From: Paracoccaceae bacterium
Lineage (GTDB): Bacteria > Pseudomonadota > Alphaproteobacteria > Rhodobacterales > Rhodobacteraceae
Direction of reading: 5' to 3'
Length of the DNA stretch: 38,446 bases
Assembly: GCA_006844665.1 (NCBI GenBank)
Contig: SPJP01000020.1
Location: 1-38,446 of the forward strand
The notes under the pieces were generated by a model. The model was not told the DNA's origin, made no database searches, and saw nothing but the letters and a program-made list of their open reading frames with translations. A program made the translations under genes and the position numbers. This document shows, piece by piece, positions 8,138-17,354 of the stretch (position 1 is the stretch's first letter; every line of letters begins with the position of its first letter).

Positions 8138-9202
8138 ATGAGTGACAAAGGCGTGAAAGACGAGCTGAGCACTGAATTGCTGCGCTGGTACGATGCCCAT
8201 GCCCGGGCGCTGCCATGGCGCGCCTTGCCCAATAGTGGCCAGCCGACCGATCCGTATTTCGTGTGGATGTCGGAAATCATGCTGCAGCAAACCACAGTTG
8301 CCGCCGTGAAAGAATATTTTCGCAAATTCACCGCCCTTTGGCCCACCGTCCATGATCTGGCTACCGCACAGGACGCCGATGTGATGGCCGCTTGGGCCGG
8401 GCTCGGCTACTATGCCCGCGCTCGCAATCTGCTGAAATGCGCCCGCGTTATTGTGGCTGATCACGGCGGCGTTTTTCCCAAGGACAGAGACACCTTGCAA
8501 AGCCTACCCGGCATTGGGCCCTATACCTCGGCCGCGATTGCAGCGATTGCGTTTGATGCGCCTGAAACCGTTGTGGACGGCAATGTCGAACGGGTGATGG
8601 CCCGGCTGCGCGCGATTGAAACCCCTCTGCCCCCCGCCAAGCCCGAACTTGTCGCCGCCGCCCAGGCGCTGACACCCACCAAGCGCCCCGGCGATTATGC
8701 CCAGGCGGTGATGGATCTGGGTGCCACAATCTGCACCCCGAAATCCCCGGCTTGCGGGATCTGCCCGTGGCAAAGCCCCTGCCGTGCCCGCGTAATGGGC
8801 ATCGCGCCAGAGCTTCCGCGCAAATTGCCCAAGGTGCAAAAGCCGACCCGCCTTGGCACCGCCTATATCGCCAGACGCAGCGATGGGGCGTTTCTGCTGG
8901 AAACGCGGCCTGATAAAGGGCTGTTAGGCGGGATGCTGGGTTGGCCCTGTTCTGATTGGTCGGTCGACGCACCCGATCCAGCCCCACCTTTGACCGCCAA
9001 TTGGATCGACCATGGGCTGCAGGTCCGGCACACCTTTACCCATTTTCACCTAAAGCTAACCGTGCTGGTTGCCGATATCCCGGAAAGCGCCGCGCCCGAC
9101 CGGGGGCATTTCATCGACAAACACGCCTTTCAGCCGTCAAGCCTGCCTACGGTTATGAAAAAGGCCATTGCCCTTGCGACCCCTTGGCCCTTGCGCGATT
9201 GA
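8138..9202 (+). CDS. mutY: A/G-specific adenine DNA glycosylase
   Basis: The 354-residue enzyme removes adenine mispaired with 8-oxoguanine. MSEIMLQQT holds the catalytic glutamate E46, followed by the helix-hairpin-helix LPGIGPYTSAAI and VDGNVERV with the catalytic aspartate D147. The iron-sulfur cluster loop has the exact C-x6-C-x2-C-x5-C spacing (C199, C206, C209, C215). A C-terminal NUDIX-like 8-oxoG recognition domain follows (LLETRPDKGLLGGMLGWP and FTHFHL). The open frame continues upstream to 7826, but that part overlaps dciA and is rich in Pro/Arg with no family match; the ATG at 8138 begins at the normal place. AGAGAG about 13 bases upstream is a weak ribosome binding site. Confidence 0.93.
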   Translation: MSDKGVKDELSTELLRWYDAHARALPWRALPNSGQPTDPYFVWMSEIMLQQTTVAAVKEYFRKFTALWPTVHDLATAQDADVMAAWAGLGYYARARNLLKCARVIVADHGGVFPKDRDTLQSLPGIGPYTSAAIAAIAFDAPETVVDGNVERVMARLRAIETPLPPAKPELVAAAQALTPTKRPGDYAQAVMDLGATICTPKSPACGICPWQSPCRARVMGIAPELPRKLPKVQKPTRLGTAYIARRSDGAFLLETRPDKGLLGGMLGWPCSDWSVDAPDPAPPLTANWIDHGLQVRHTFTHFHLKLTVLVADIPESAAPDRGHFIDKHAFQPSSLPTVMKKAIALATPWPLRD

Positions 9203-9250
9203 CGCAAACCGCTGGGGCGATAGGGTAAGACCAAAGCCAGCAGGCAGGAC

Positions 9251-10414
9251 ATGATGAACACCAATTCAGATCCAGATACCGCCCCCAGAACAGCACAGCT
9301 TCGGTCTGCGTTGCCCTTTGCCATCAGCCTGTTGATCGTCCCCGCAGTTGTCTTCGCGGCGCAAACCGGGGGCTGGGCCCTGCTGCTGCCGCCGATTTTC
9401 ACATGGTGGTCCTTTAGCCTGTTGGATCTGATCGCAGGCCAAACCGAAGACAGCTTGAATCCCGACACCCCCGATGACCACCTGTTCTGGTACAAGGCCA
9501 TCACCCTGGCCTGGGCCCCGGTCCAAGGGTTAACGCTGATCTGGATGCTATGGTACGTGCCCGGTGCCGCCCATCTGGACTGGTGGGAACAAATCCTGGC
9601 CTTTTTCGGCATGGGGGTCATGTCGGGCACCGTCGGTATCGTTTACGCGCACGAGCTGATGCACCAAAAGAACCGCACCGAACGTTGGTTAGCTGATTTG
9701 CTTATGGGATCGGTTCTGTATGGCCATTTTCGGTCTGAACATCTGTTGGTGCATCACCGCTATGTCGGCACCCCTCGTGACGGTGTAACCGCGCGCTATG
9801 GCGAAAACGTGCACCGCTTTATTCCGCGGGTCGTGCGCGAAGGGATCGGATCCGCCTGGCGGGCCGAGGCGCAGATGCTGGCGCGCAAAGACCTGCCCGT
9901 CACCGATCTGTCCAACCCGTTTTGGCGCTACGGTGCCATTCAGTTGGCGTTTCTTTTGCTGGCCCTTGTGATCGGCGGATGGGCAGGGCTGTTTTTGTTC
10001 ATTTACCAGGCAATTGTCGCGATCTGGCAGTTAGAGCTGGTGAACTATGTCGAACATTACGGCCTAACCCGCAAACATCTGGGTGACGGTAAATACGAAC
10101 ATGTCAAACCGCATCATTCCTGGAACGCGACGCAAAAGGCGTCGAACTGGTTGCTGATCAATCTGCAGCGCCATTCCGACCACCATTACAAGCCTGACCG
10201 CCGCTTCCCCTTGCTACAACCCTATACAGAAAACGAAGCCCCCCGCTTGCCTTATGGCTACCCCGTTATGACGATGGCCGCCCTGTATCCGCCACTTTGG
10301 TTCCGCATCATGAACCCAAGGGTGCGCAAATGGCGGGCGATGTATTACCCCGAAATCACTGATTGGGGGCCGTACAAAACCCCTTCGACCCCGATGCCCA
10401 AAGGGGCCAGCTGA
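9251..10414 (+). CDS. alkB: Alkane 1-monooxygenase (AlkB-type membrane di-iron hydroxylase)
   Basis: The 387-residue integral membrane protein has about six hydrophobic segments and the three histidine boxes of AlkB in order and spacing: HELMH at 134-138, EHLLVHH at 163-169 and LQRHSDHH at 305-312. The last box is diagnostic for alkane hydroxylases over fatty acid desaturases and xylene monooxygenase. It oxidises medium-chain n-alkanes to 1-alcohols at the inner membrane using electrons from rubredoxin. No rubredoxin, rubredoxin reductase or alcohol dehydrogenase gene is nearby, so its electron partner must be elsewhere. The doubled ATG at 9251 and 9254 leaves the exact start open. The gene stands alone between mutY and convergent ccrM. 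Confidence 0.93.
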   Translation: MMNTNSDPDTAPRTAQLRSALPFAISLLIVPAVVFAAQTGGWALLLPPIFTWWSFSLLDLIAGQTEDSLNPDTPDDHLFWYKAITLAWAPVQGLTLIWMLWYVPGAAHLDWWEQILAFFGMGVMSGTVGIVYAHELMHQKNRTERWLADLLMGSVLYGHFRSEHLLVHHRYVGTPRDGVTARYGENVHRFIPRVVREGIGSAWRAEAQMLARKDLPVTDLSNPFWRYGAIQLAFLLLALVIGGWAGLFLFIYQAIVAIWQLELVNYVEHYGLTRKHLGDGKYEHVKPHHSWNATQKASNWLLINLQRHSDHHYKPDRRFPLLQPYTENEAPRLPYGYPVMTMAALYPPLWFRIMNPRVRKWRAMYYPEITDWGPYKTPSTPMPKGAS

Positions 10415-10430
10415 TCTGATACGCCCACGA

Positions 10431-10459
10431 AAAAACCCCGCCTTGGGGTCAAGGCGGGG
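10431..10459 (-). terminator. Rho-independent terminator of ccrM
   Basis: A 9-bp perfect stem (CCCCGCCTT at 10436-10444 with AAGGCGGGG at 10451-10459, loop GGGGTC) is preceded on the plus strand by AAAAA, which reads as a U tract on the minus strand. It lies 55 bases beyond the ccrM stop. On the plus strand there is no T tract, so alkB would be terminated only weakly. Confidence 0.85.
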
Positions 10460-10513
10460 CAAGTATGTGCCGTGGTGCGGCCACGGGCACAGGCGGTAAC
10501 TTGTTAAAATTAT

Positions 10514-11722
<1,209 letters not shown>

Positions 11723-11732
11723 AGTACGTTAG

Positions 11733-12353
11733 TTATTTTTCTTGATACAAGATGTTGTGTACCGGTTTGAACGAACGTCTATGGTGTGGGCTGATCCCTA
11801 ACCTTGTCAGCGCCTCGCGATGCTCTTTTGTTGGGTATCCCATGTTGCGATCCCAGCCATAGCCCGGAAATTCAGCCGCAAGCTGGATCATCAGCGCGTC
11901 GCGCGCCTGCTTTGCCACGATCGACGCCGCTGCAATCGACAAGGATTTCCCGTCCCCTTTGATGATCGCCTGGGCCGGACAAGGCAGACCTTTGGGCACA
12001 TCACGCCCGTCAATCAGCGCAGCATCGGGACGGTGGGGCAAATCCGCAATGGCCCGCCGCATCGCTAAAAACGTGGCTTGGCGAATATTCACCGCGTCGA
12101 TTTCTTCAACCGAGGCCGATCCAACCCCGATCTGGGCCACATCAATCAGTGCTTTAACCAGCGCAGCCCGCCGCTTTGGGCTGACCTGCTTGGAATCGTT
12201 CAAGCCAAGGGGAATGCTTTCCAGATCCAGAACAACCGCCGCCGCCATCACAGGCCCCGACAAAGGGCCGCGCCCGACCTCATCCACCCCGGCGATCCAA
12301 CGGGCTCCTTGGGCATACCAAGCCTTTTCGAAACTTAGATCAGGTGCTGACAT
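11733..12353 (-). CDS. rnhB: Ribonuclease HII
   Basis: The 206-residue enzyme cleaves RNA in RNA:DNA hybrids, including single misincorporated ribonucleotides. IAGVDEVGRGPLSG at about residues 20-33 contains the catalytic Asp-Glu pair (D24, E25) and the GRG motif that recognises the ribonucleotide junction. LNDSKQ, ALIDGRDVPKG with the third acidic residue, and SIAAASIVAKQARD complete the family pattern. Length is normal. The 5' end lies near the hairpin at 12393-12423 that ends the upstream minus-strand gene, so rnhB probably has its own promoter. ccrM follows after about 100 bases; the pairing of rnhB and ccrM is common in alphaproteobacteria. Confidence 0.95.
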   Translation of the reverse strand: MSAPDLSFEKAWYAQGARWIAGVDEVGRGPLSGPVMAAAVVLDLESIPLGLNDSKQVSPKRRAALVKALIDVAQIGVGSASVEEIDAVNIRQATFLAMRRAIADLPHRPDAALIDGRDVPKGLPCPAQAIIKGDGKSLSIAAASIVAKQARDALMIQLAAEFPGYGWDRNMGYPTKEHREALTRLGISPHHRRSFKPVHNILYQEK

Positions 12354-12392
12354 GCCCCTGTTCTGCGATCTTGGCCCGCCCCTGGCAACACG

Positions 12393-12423
12393 AAAAAGGG
12401 ACGAGAGTTTCCTCTCGTCCCTT
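12393..12423 (-). terminator. Rho-independent terminator of the exported-protein gene
   Basis: A 12-bp perfect stem (AAGGGACGAGAG at 12396-12407, loop TTTC, CTCTCGTCCCTT at 12412-12423) is flanked on its left by AAA, which extends a U tract on the minus strand. It lies 75 bases after the minus-strand gene ending at 12498 and separates it from rnhB. The A and T runs on its two sides could also let it act weakly in the plus direction. Confidence 0.85.
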
Positions 12424-12497
12424 AGGTCCGTGCTACTGGTTACCGCTTACACACACGTCACCATCACACACTCTGTACCGGACCACCCACTGGGGGA

Positions 12498-12947
12498 TTA
12501 AAGACGGAAGCCGCTACGACGCAGGCACCGTGTGGTGTAGTAGTTGATGTTGTTGCCACGAACGACACCAGTGCGCATGCACTCACGGGCCTGAGCAACA
12601 CGGATACCAGCGCGGCGCAGACACCCGCGGCGGTAGACAGTCCGCACATTACCATGGTTGCCAATCCGCATTTCGCGGGCACAACGGGAAGGAATACGCT
12701 GCGCCTGGTTCCGGTTAGGGCGGATCACGTTTTGAGCGTTGTTGCGGTTGGTGGTTACGGTTACCCGGTTGTTGTTGTCGTTGTCCCGGGAATCAGAGAT
12801 CCCTTTTGCAATGATCCCCAGCGCCAAAGCGCCGAACAGTATCTTTGCAACATCGTCATTGCCTGCACGGGCTGGCGTGGCTGTTGCACCCAGAGAAGTC
12901 ATGACCAAAGTCAGGCTCAGGGCGACTGCGGAAAATGTCTTAAACAT
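12498..12947 (-). CDS. Exported, Arg/Asn-rich hypothetical protein with repeated CLRR motif
   Basis: The 149-residue protein begins with a clear Sec signal peptide (MFKTFSAVALSLTLVMTSLG, cleavage likely near TPARAG). A short hydrophobic stretch (AKILFGALALGIIAKGI) follows, then an Asn-rich linker with many AAC codons. The C-terminal third is strongly basic and has four cysteines; CLRRAGIRV and CLRRSGFRL look like two copies of one short unit, with RECMRTG between them. I do not recognise a characterised family. The positive charge and paired cysteines suggest a periplasmic or surface protein with disulfides that may bind anionic polymers, but that is inference. It has its own terminator at 12393-12423 and no operon partner. 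Confidence 0.75.
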   Translation of the reverse strand: MFKTFSAVALSLTLVMTSLGATATPARAGNDDVAKILFGALALGIIAKGISDSRDNDNNNRVTVTTNRNNAQNVIRPNRNQAQRIPSRCAREMRIGNHGNVRTVYRRGCLRRAGIRVAQARECMRTGVVRGNNINYYTTRCLRRSGFRL

Positions 12948-13158
12948 GGAAACGTCCTTTCAGTGATGCCCGTCTGGGCTTTGCGTTCAGCCCGTGGGGG
13001 CCTTGCTGATTTGCGATGACCAACTCTTGCCCCAATCGCTAAAAGTCTCTCAATATCACCCGGCTGATAGGGGATAGCAGCCCCAGGATCCGCCCTTGCT
13101 ATTGAATAACCGACCGGCAGCGCACATGGTAATACCCAGCAAAACGAGGCATTTACCG

Positions 13159-13446
13159 ATGAAACAGGCGATTCTAGCAACGGCGCTCGCGGCCTTTGCG
13201 GCCCTTCCCGCCCAAGCTGCGTGTTACGCAGATTATCAAGCCAAAACCGACAATCCATTGCGCCTACATTACGGTGTAATCGAACTTAGCGATGCTGCAT
13301 GTTCCAATGCCGCCCGCGCCGAATCCGAGGCCACATCACGTCTTCAAGAGGGGGGGTGGACATTGCTGCGGATCCTCTCGACATTCGGTGCTGAGGGTTT
13401 GGGATCGAGACGCACTGATGCAGGACAAAACTATCTCCGCTTCTAA
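13159..13446 (+). CDS. Small exported protein, partner candidate of the membrane wHTH regulator
   Basis: The 95-residue protein has a clean signal peptide (MKQAILATALAAFAALPAQA, cleaved before ACYADY). The mature part of about 75 residues contains two cysteines (in ACYADY and DAACSN), a predicted helix, and GGWTLLRILSTFGAEGL before a terminal aromatic NYLRF. I recognise no named family, though the pattern feels conserved in Rhodobacterales. The ATG at 13159 is chosen because of CGAGG about ten bases upstream and the signal peptide; an upstream GTG/ATG extension to 13096 gives nothing signal-like. Its 3' end overlaps the following gene by 29 bases, so the two are translated together and may work together. 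Confidence 0.75.
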   Translation: MKQAILATALAAFAALPAQAACYADYQAKTDNPLRLHYGVIELSDAACSNAARAESEATSRLQEGGWTLLRILSTFGAEGLGSRRTDAGQNYLRF

Positions 13447-14119
13447 TACGCTAAAAGCGGGCAATCGAGTTTTAGGAATCGGAATCGCGGCCATTGTGCT
13501 TATCCTTGCACTGGCCGCGTTCTTTTTGTTTCGGGCTTTGCCGGATGCAAACGCTTTTAACGACCGGGTTGAACGGATTTTCGTTGAAAACGCCCTGACG
13601 GGGCAGGCGGAAATTACGCTGTTGGAAATCTTGGCACAGTCCGGAACCGCATTTTCGGAAACGCTGACAAGCTACCGCATCGTGATTTTCGTGTTGCTGG
13701 TGGTGTCGACCGCCCTGCTTATCGCCACATTGGGCTTTATCATCACCCTGCTGACCCTGAACAAGCGTGTGTCCGAGATCGACAAGCAAGGCATTCAGGT
13801 GGCATCCCTTTTGATTTCGCGGGATGAACGGCTGGTAGTTTTGAACGATATGGAATTCAAACTGACAGATGCCGCGATAGAAACCATGTCAGTCCTGGCC
13901 GAGGCGCGGATGGACGGCGATATTCTGTCAGGATCAGAGCTGGAAGGCATGATCCAAGGCAGGTCCGCCGCCGATTGCGACGAGGCCGCTGGTGCCACGC
14001 GAATCAAGCGCTTGCGCGACAGTCTGGGCAACCAAATGGTCAGCGAAATTCTTGTGAAAAACATCAGCCGAAAGGGCTATGTCCTGTCGATCGACAAGGA
14101 CGTGATCAAAATGATCTAA
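13418..14119 (+). CDS. Membrane-anchored winged-helix (OmpR-like) transcriptional regulator
   Basis: The 233-residue protein has two transmembrane segments, about residues 17-38 and 88-113, separated by a loop of about 50 residues. Basic residues (NKRVSEIDK) after the second segment put the C-terminus in the cytoplasm, so the loop is periplasmic. Residues about 145-226 resemble an OmpR/ToxR winged helix: FKLTDAAIETMSVLAEA aligns with the LTPxEF..L..L start, ILSGSELEGMI with the REELL helix, RIKRLRDSLG with the recognition helix, and NISRKGYVLSI with the terminal wing. No receiver domain is present. It overlaps the upstream exported-protein gene by 29 bases. ToxR-type regulators have the DNA-binding domain at the N-terminus; here the order is reversed. 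The DNA-binding call is by eye and needs a profile comparison. Confidence 0.7.
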   Translation: MQDKTISASNTLKAGNRVLGIGIAAIVLILALAAFFLFRALPDANAFNDRVERIFVENALTGQAEITLLEILAQSGTAFSETLTSYRIVIFVLLVVSTALLIATLGFIITLLTLNKRVSEIDKQGIQVASLLISRDERLVVLNDMEFKLTDAAIETMSVLAEARMDGDILSGSELEGMIQGRSAADCDEAAGATRIKRLRDSLGNQMVSEILVKNISRKGYVLSIDKDVIKMI

Positions 14120-14146
14120 CCGGGGCGATCCCCGCCCCAGCAAGTC

Positions 14147-14320
14147 TTAGCCAAACATGCGGTTCACTGGGCTGCAATCACGCGCCGAATGGCCTCCGTT
14201 CAGCAATGTCCACAATCGCGTCATCGTCACCGTGTCATTGTCAAACGGCGACCGCGCCGCTGATGAATGATCTTTCAGTTTCAACGTTGGGCACCCCGGC
14301 CCTTTATGTGCTGATGTCAT
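14147..14320 (-). CDS. Possible 57-residue small protein downstream of serA
   Basis: A minus-strand frame of 57 codons runs from ATG at 14320 to TAA at 14147. AAAGAGGAC lies eight bases before the ATG, a good ribosome binding site. The product begins MTSAHKGPGCPTLKLKDHS and ends PVNRMFG; it is hydrophilic with two cysteines and no signal or membrane segment. Codon choice (GCG, CGG, CCG, CTG) resembles the neighbours. It fills part of a 354-base gap between the wHTH gene and serA that holds no other gene. serA ends in a terminator before it, so it would need its own promoter. I recognise no family. Chance occurrence is possible, because the frame is short. Confidence 0.45.
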   Translation of the reverse strand: MTSAHKGPGCPTLKLKDHSSAARSPFDNDTVTMTRLWTLLNGGHSARDCSPVNRMFG

Positions 14321-14417
14321 ATTCACGTCCTCTTTCCACTCCCACCAACCCTCAATCTGGCTGGCAGAAGTGAACAGGGCGTAAAGGCAGCACGACCAAC
14401 TGAACCCAATTTAACAC

Positions 14418-14448
14418 AAAAACGCCGCCCCAAATCCCGGGGGCGGCG
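14418..14448 (-). terminator. Rho-independent terminator of serA
   Basis: CGCCGCCCC at 14423-14431 pairs perfectly with GGGGCGGCG at 14440-14448 around an eight-base loop. The AAAAA at 14418-14422 reads as a U tract on the minus strand. It begins about 25 bases beyond the serA stop codon. Confidence 0.88.
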
Positions 14449-14473
14449 CTGATGATAAAGTCTGTAGGTCCGA

Positions 14474-16069
14474 TCAGTTGACGTCAAAGACCAAAGGCTG
14501 AACCGATTGGAACAAGCCGGTTTCTTGCAGTTTGTCCAAGATCGGCGCAGGGATCGGCGCATCGACATACAAAAGCGCGATCGCGTTTTCGCCCTGGGAA
14601 GACCGGCCAAGGGTAAAGTTAGCGATGTTCACGCCATTCTCGCCCATAGTCACACCCAAGGCACCGATGATACCCGGCACGTCTTTGTTCGTGGTGTACA
14701 GCATGTGGCGGCCAATCTCGGCGTCGATATTGATGCCTTTGATTTGGATAAACCTAGGTTTTCCATCAGAAAATACCGTGCCCGCGATAGACCGTTCACG
14801 CTTGTCCGTCTTGACGACCAAGCGCATGTAGCCGTCGAAAACACCCGATTTATCCTGGCTGGTGGTCGAGATTTTCATACCGCGTTCTTTGGCAATCACG
14901 GGGGCGGAAACCATGTTCACGTCGGGGTTCGCGACCTTCATGACACCAGCAATTGCGGCGCAGTTCAGCGCGTCGAGGTTCATTTTCGAAACCGAGCCGT
15001 TGTACAGGATCTCGACCTCTAGAATCGCCTCGTCTGTCAACTGGCCAACGAAACCGCCCAGATGTTCCGCCAGTTTGACCCATGGGCCCATGACCTTGGC
15101 TTCTTCGGCCGTGACAGATGGCATGTTCAGCGCGTTGGTGACAGCACCGGTCAGCAGATAATCTGACATCTGCTCGGCCACTTGCAGGGCCACGTTTTCC
15201 TGCGCTTCGGTCGTTGCAGCGCCCAGATGGGGGGTGCAGACGACGTTTGGCAGGTTGAACAGGGGCGAGTCGGTGGCCGGTTCTACTGCGAACACGTCAA
15301 AAGCGGCACCGGCGACATGGCCGGATTTCAAGGCCTCGGCCAGGGCTTCTTCATCGACCAGACCACCCCGGGCACAGTTGATGATCCGCACACCCTTTTT
15401 GGTTTTCGCGATGTTTTCCGCCGACAGGATGTTGCGGGTCGAATCTGTCAAAGGCACGTGCAGCGTGATGAAGTCGGCACGCTTAAGCAGTTCATCTAGT
15501 TCAACTTTTTCGACACCCAGCTGCGAAGCGCGTTCGTCGCTGAGGAACGGATCATAGGCAACAACCTTCATTTTCAGGCCCAAAGCGCGGTCGCAGACGA
15601 TACCGCCGATGTTGCCGGCGCCGATGACGCCTAGGGTTTTGTTGGTGAGTTCTACGCCCATGAATTTGGACTTTTCCCACTTGCCGGCATGGGTCGAGGC
15701 GCTGGCTTCGGGGATTTGGCGGGCGACAGCGAACATCATGGCGATGGCGTGCTCGGCTGTGGTGATCATGTTGCCGAACGGCGTGTTCATGACGATCACA
15801 CCTTTCTTCGAGGACGCGGCGCGGTCCACGTTATCAACACCGATCCCGGCACGGCCAATTACCTTAAGGTTATCAGCAGCTTCCAGGATCTTCTCGGTCA
15901 CTTTGGTGGCGGAACGGATCGCCAGACCATCATATTGGCCGATCACTTCCAGCAGACGATCTTTGTCTTTGCCAAGGCCGGGTTCGAAATCTACGTCGAT
16001 GCCACGGTCACGGAAAATCTGTACGGCGGTTTCCGAAAGCTTGTCGGATACGAGAACTTTGGGGGCCAT
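14474..16069 (-). CDS. serA: D-3-phosphoglycerate dehydrogenase
   Basis: The 531-residue enzyme oxidises 3-phosphoglycerate to 3-phosphohydroxypyruvate, the first step of serine synthesis. It is the long form: an N-terminal substrate domain, an NAD-binding domain with GAGNIGG at 150-156, catalytic regions NCARGGLVDEEAL and PHLGAATTEAQ, an intervening domain (NGSVSKMNLDAL), and a C-terminal ACT domain (HMLYTTNKDVPGIIGALG) that usually binds serine for feedback inhibition. The ribosome binding site is GGAG before the ATG. Its leader holds four ACCGAC repeats at 16089-16127. It follows serC on the same strand after about 115 bases and ends in a strong terminator. Confidence 0.96.
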   Translation of the reverse strand: MAPKVLVSDKLSETAVQIFRDRGIDVDFEPGLGKDKDRLLEVIGQYDGLAIRSATKVTEKILEAADNLKVIGRAGIGVDNVDRAASSKKGVIVMNTPFGNMITTAEHAIAMMFAVARQIPEASASTHAGKWEKSKFMGVELTNKTLGVIGAGNIGGIVCDRALGLKMKVVAYDPFLSDERASQLGVEKVELDELLKRADFITLHVPLTDSTRNILSAENIAKTKKGVRIINCARGGLVDEEALAEALKSGHVAGAAFDVFAVEPATDSPLFNLPNVVCTPHLGAATTEAQENVALQVAEQMSDYLLTGAVTNALNMPSVTAEEAKVMGPWVKLAEHLGGFVGQLTDEAILEVEILYNGSVSKMNLDALNCAAIAGVMKVANPDVNMVSAPVIAKERGMKISTTSQDKSGVFDGYMRLVVKTDKRERSIAGTVFSDGKPRFIQIKGINIDAEIGRHMLYTTNKDVPGIIGALGVTMGENGVNIANFTLGRSSQGENAIALLYVDAPIPAPILDKLQETGLFQSVQPLVFDVN

Positions 16070-16088
16070 TTTGGGCTCCTATCTATGG

Positions 16089-16127
16089 GTCGGTATCACG
16101 TCGGTAAAATGTCGGTATTACGTCGGT
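16089..16127 (-). repeat. Four phased GTCGGT/ACCGAC repeats in the serA leader
   Basis: GTCGGT occurs at 16089, 16100, 16111 and 16122, an exact 11-base period, about one turn of DNA. At the next level the 17-base unit starting at 16089 recurs at 16111 with a single mismatch. On the minus strand these are ACCGAC copies ending about 20 bases before the serA start codon, just ahead of its ribosome binding site. The array may be a cooperative operator or an RNA-binding leader; no known regulator is recognised. Confidence 0.7.
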
Positions 16128-16129
16128 GC

Positions 16130-16168
16130 AAAAAACAGGGTGGAATTGGCGGGCCGGTTCAGCCCGCC
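16130..16168 (-). terminator. Possible serC terminator or serC-serA attenuator
   Basis: A 7-bp perfect stem (GGCGGGC at 16148-16154 with GCCCGCC at 16162-16168) lies 17 bases beyond the serC stop. On the minus strand a run of six U follows, but only after about 12 bases. The spacing is too long for a textbook terminator, so partial read-through into serA is likely. Confidence 0.4.
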
Positions 16169-16184
16169 GCAAGGATTTGAAGGC

Positions 16185-17330
16185 TTAGGCCTGCGCTTCG
16201 ATTTCGGCGTGGAAGGCCCAGGACAGCCATGGCAGCATGGCTTGCACATCGGCGGTTTCCACCGTGCCACCACACCAGATCCGCAGACCGGCAGGTGCGT
16301 CGCGATAGGCGCCGATATCCAGGGCGATGCCTTCGGCGTCCAGACGCTTAGCCACAGCCTTGGCGAAGGTTGCGCCATCGGTGATCCGCGCATCGGTGAA
16401 CTTTAGGCAAACCGAGGTGTTGGACCGGGTCGCCGGATCGGCAGCCAGATTGTCGATCCAATCATTGGCATCGCAGAAATCCCAGATTGCCTGAGCATTG
16501 GCCGTGGCACGATCGATCAGACCTTGCAGACCGCCAACAGATTGAGCCCAATCGAGCGCAAACAGGTAGTCTTCGACACATAGCATGGACGGCGTGTTGA
16601 TGGTTTCGCCGCGGAAAATGCCTTCGATCAATTTGCCACCTTTGGTCAGGCGGAAGATCTTGGGCAGAGGCCAAGCTGGTGTATAGCTTTCCAGACGGGC
16701 CACAGCGCGAGGGCTGAGGATCAAAATACCGTGGGCCGCTTCGCCGCCCAGCACTTTTTGCCAGCTGAAGGTTGTGACATCCAGCTTGTCCCAAGGCAGA
16801 TCCATCGCGAAAGCGGCAGAGGTGGCGTCGCACAAGGTCAGGCCCGCGCGGTCCGCAGGGATCGCATCGCCGTTTGGCATGCGCACACCGGCAGTGGTGC
16901 CGTTCCAGGTAAAGCAGACATCGCGGTCGTAATCCAAAGCGGCCATGTCAACGATTTCGCCGTATTCGGCGGTGTGAACATTGGCGTCCAGCTTTAGCTG
17001 TTTGACCGCATCCGTGACCCAGCCAGCGCCGAAGCTTTCCCATGCAACCATTTCAACGGGGCGTTCGCCCAGCAGGGACCACATCGCCATTTCAAAAGCG
17101 CCGGTGTCGGACGCGGGAACGATGCCGATCCGGTAATCAGCGGGCACGCCCAGAATTTCGCGGGTTTGGTCGATTGCAGCGGCAAGCTTGCTTTTGCCAA
17201 TTGCGGCGCGGTGGCTGCGGCCCAAGGCGGCATCCTTCAACGCGTCGACAGTCCAGGTGGGGGGTTTGGCACAGGGGCCAGAAGAAAAACGCGGATTTGC
17301 CGGCCGCGTGGCCGGAGTAGTCGTAGCCAT
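16185..17330 (-). CDS. serC: Phosphoserine aminotransferase
   Basis: The 381-residue class V aminotransferase converts 3-phosphohydroxypyruvate and glutamate to phosphoserine and 2-oxoglutarate. It opens with [13 protein letters not shown], the family N-terminal signature; [16 protein letters not shown] binds PLP phosphate; [10 protein letters not shown] and [13 protein letters not shown] follow, and the PLP lysine is K192 in [15 protein letters not shown]. This is the alphaproteobacterial/archaeal-like form of SerC. The frame is open to 17402, but the ATG at 17330 has AAAGGG upstream and the family begins here; the extension falls in the structured leader. It is divergent from serB and upstream of serA. 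Confidence 0.95.
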   Translation of the reverse strand: MATTTPATRPANPRFSSGPCAKPPTWTVDALKDAALGRSHRAAIGKSKLAAAIDQTREILGVPADYRIGIVPASDTGAFEMAMWSLLGERPVEMVAWESFGAGWVTDAVKQLKLDANVHTAEYGEIVDMAALDYDRDVCFTWNGTTAGVRMPNGDAIPADRAGLTLCDATSAAFAMDLPWDKLDVTTFSWQKVLGGEAAHGILILSPRAVARLESYTPAWPLPKIFRLTKGGKLIEGIFRGETINTPSMLCVEDYLFALDWAQSVGGLQGLIDRATANAQAIWDFCDANDWIDNLAADPATRSNTSVCLKFTDARITDGATFAKAVAKRLDAEGIALDIGAYRDAPAGLRIWCGGTVETADVQAMLPWLSWAFHAEIEAQA

Positions 17331-17354
17331 TTTTGCTACCCTTTCAGATAAGCG

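Noticed and set aside
12700-12800. GTT-rich low-complexity stretch, first read as a possible repeat element
   Set aside because: On the minus strand it is the Asn/Arg/Thr-rich linker of the exported protein, so it is coding.
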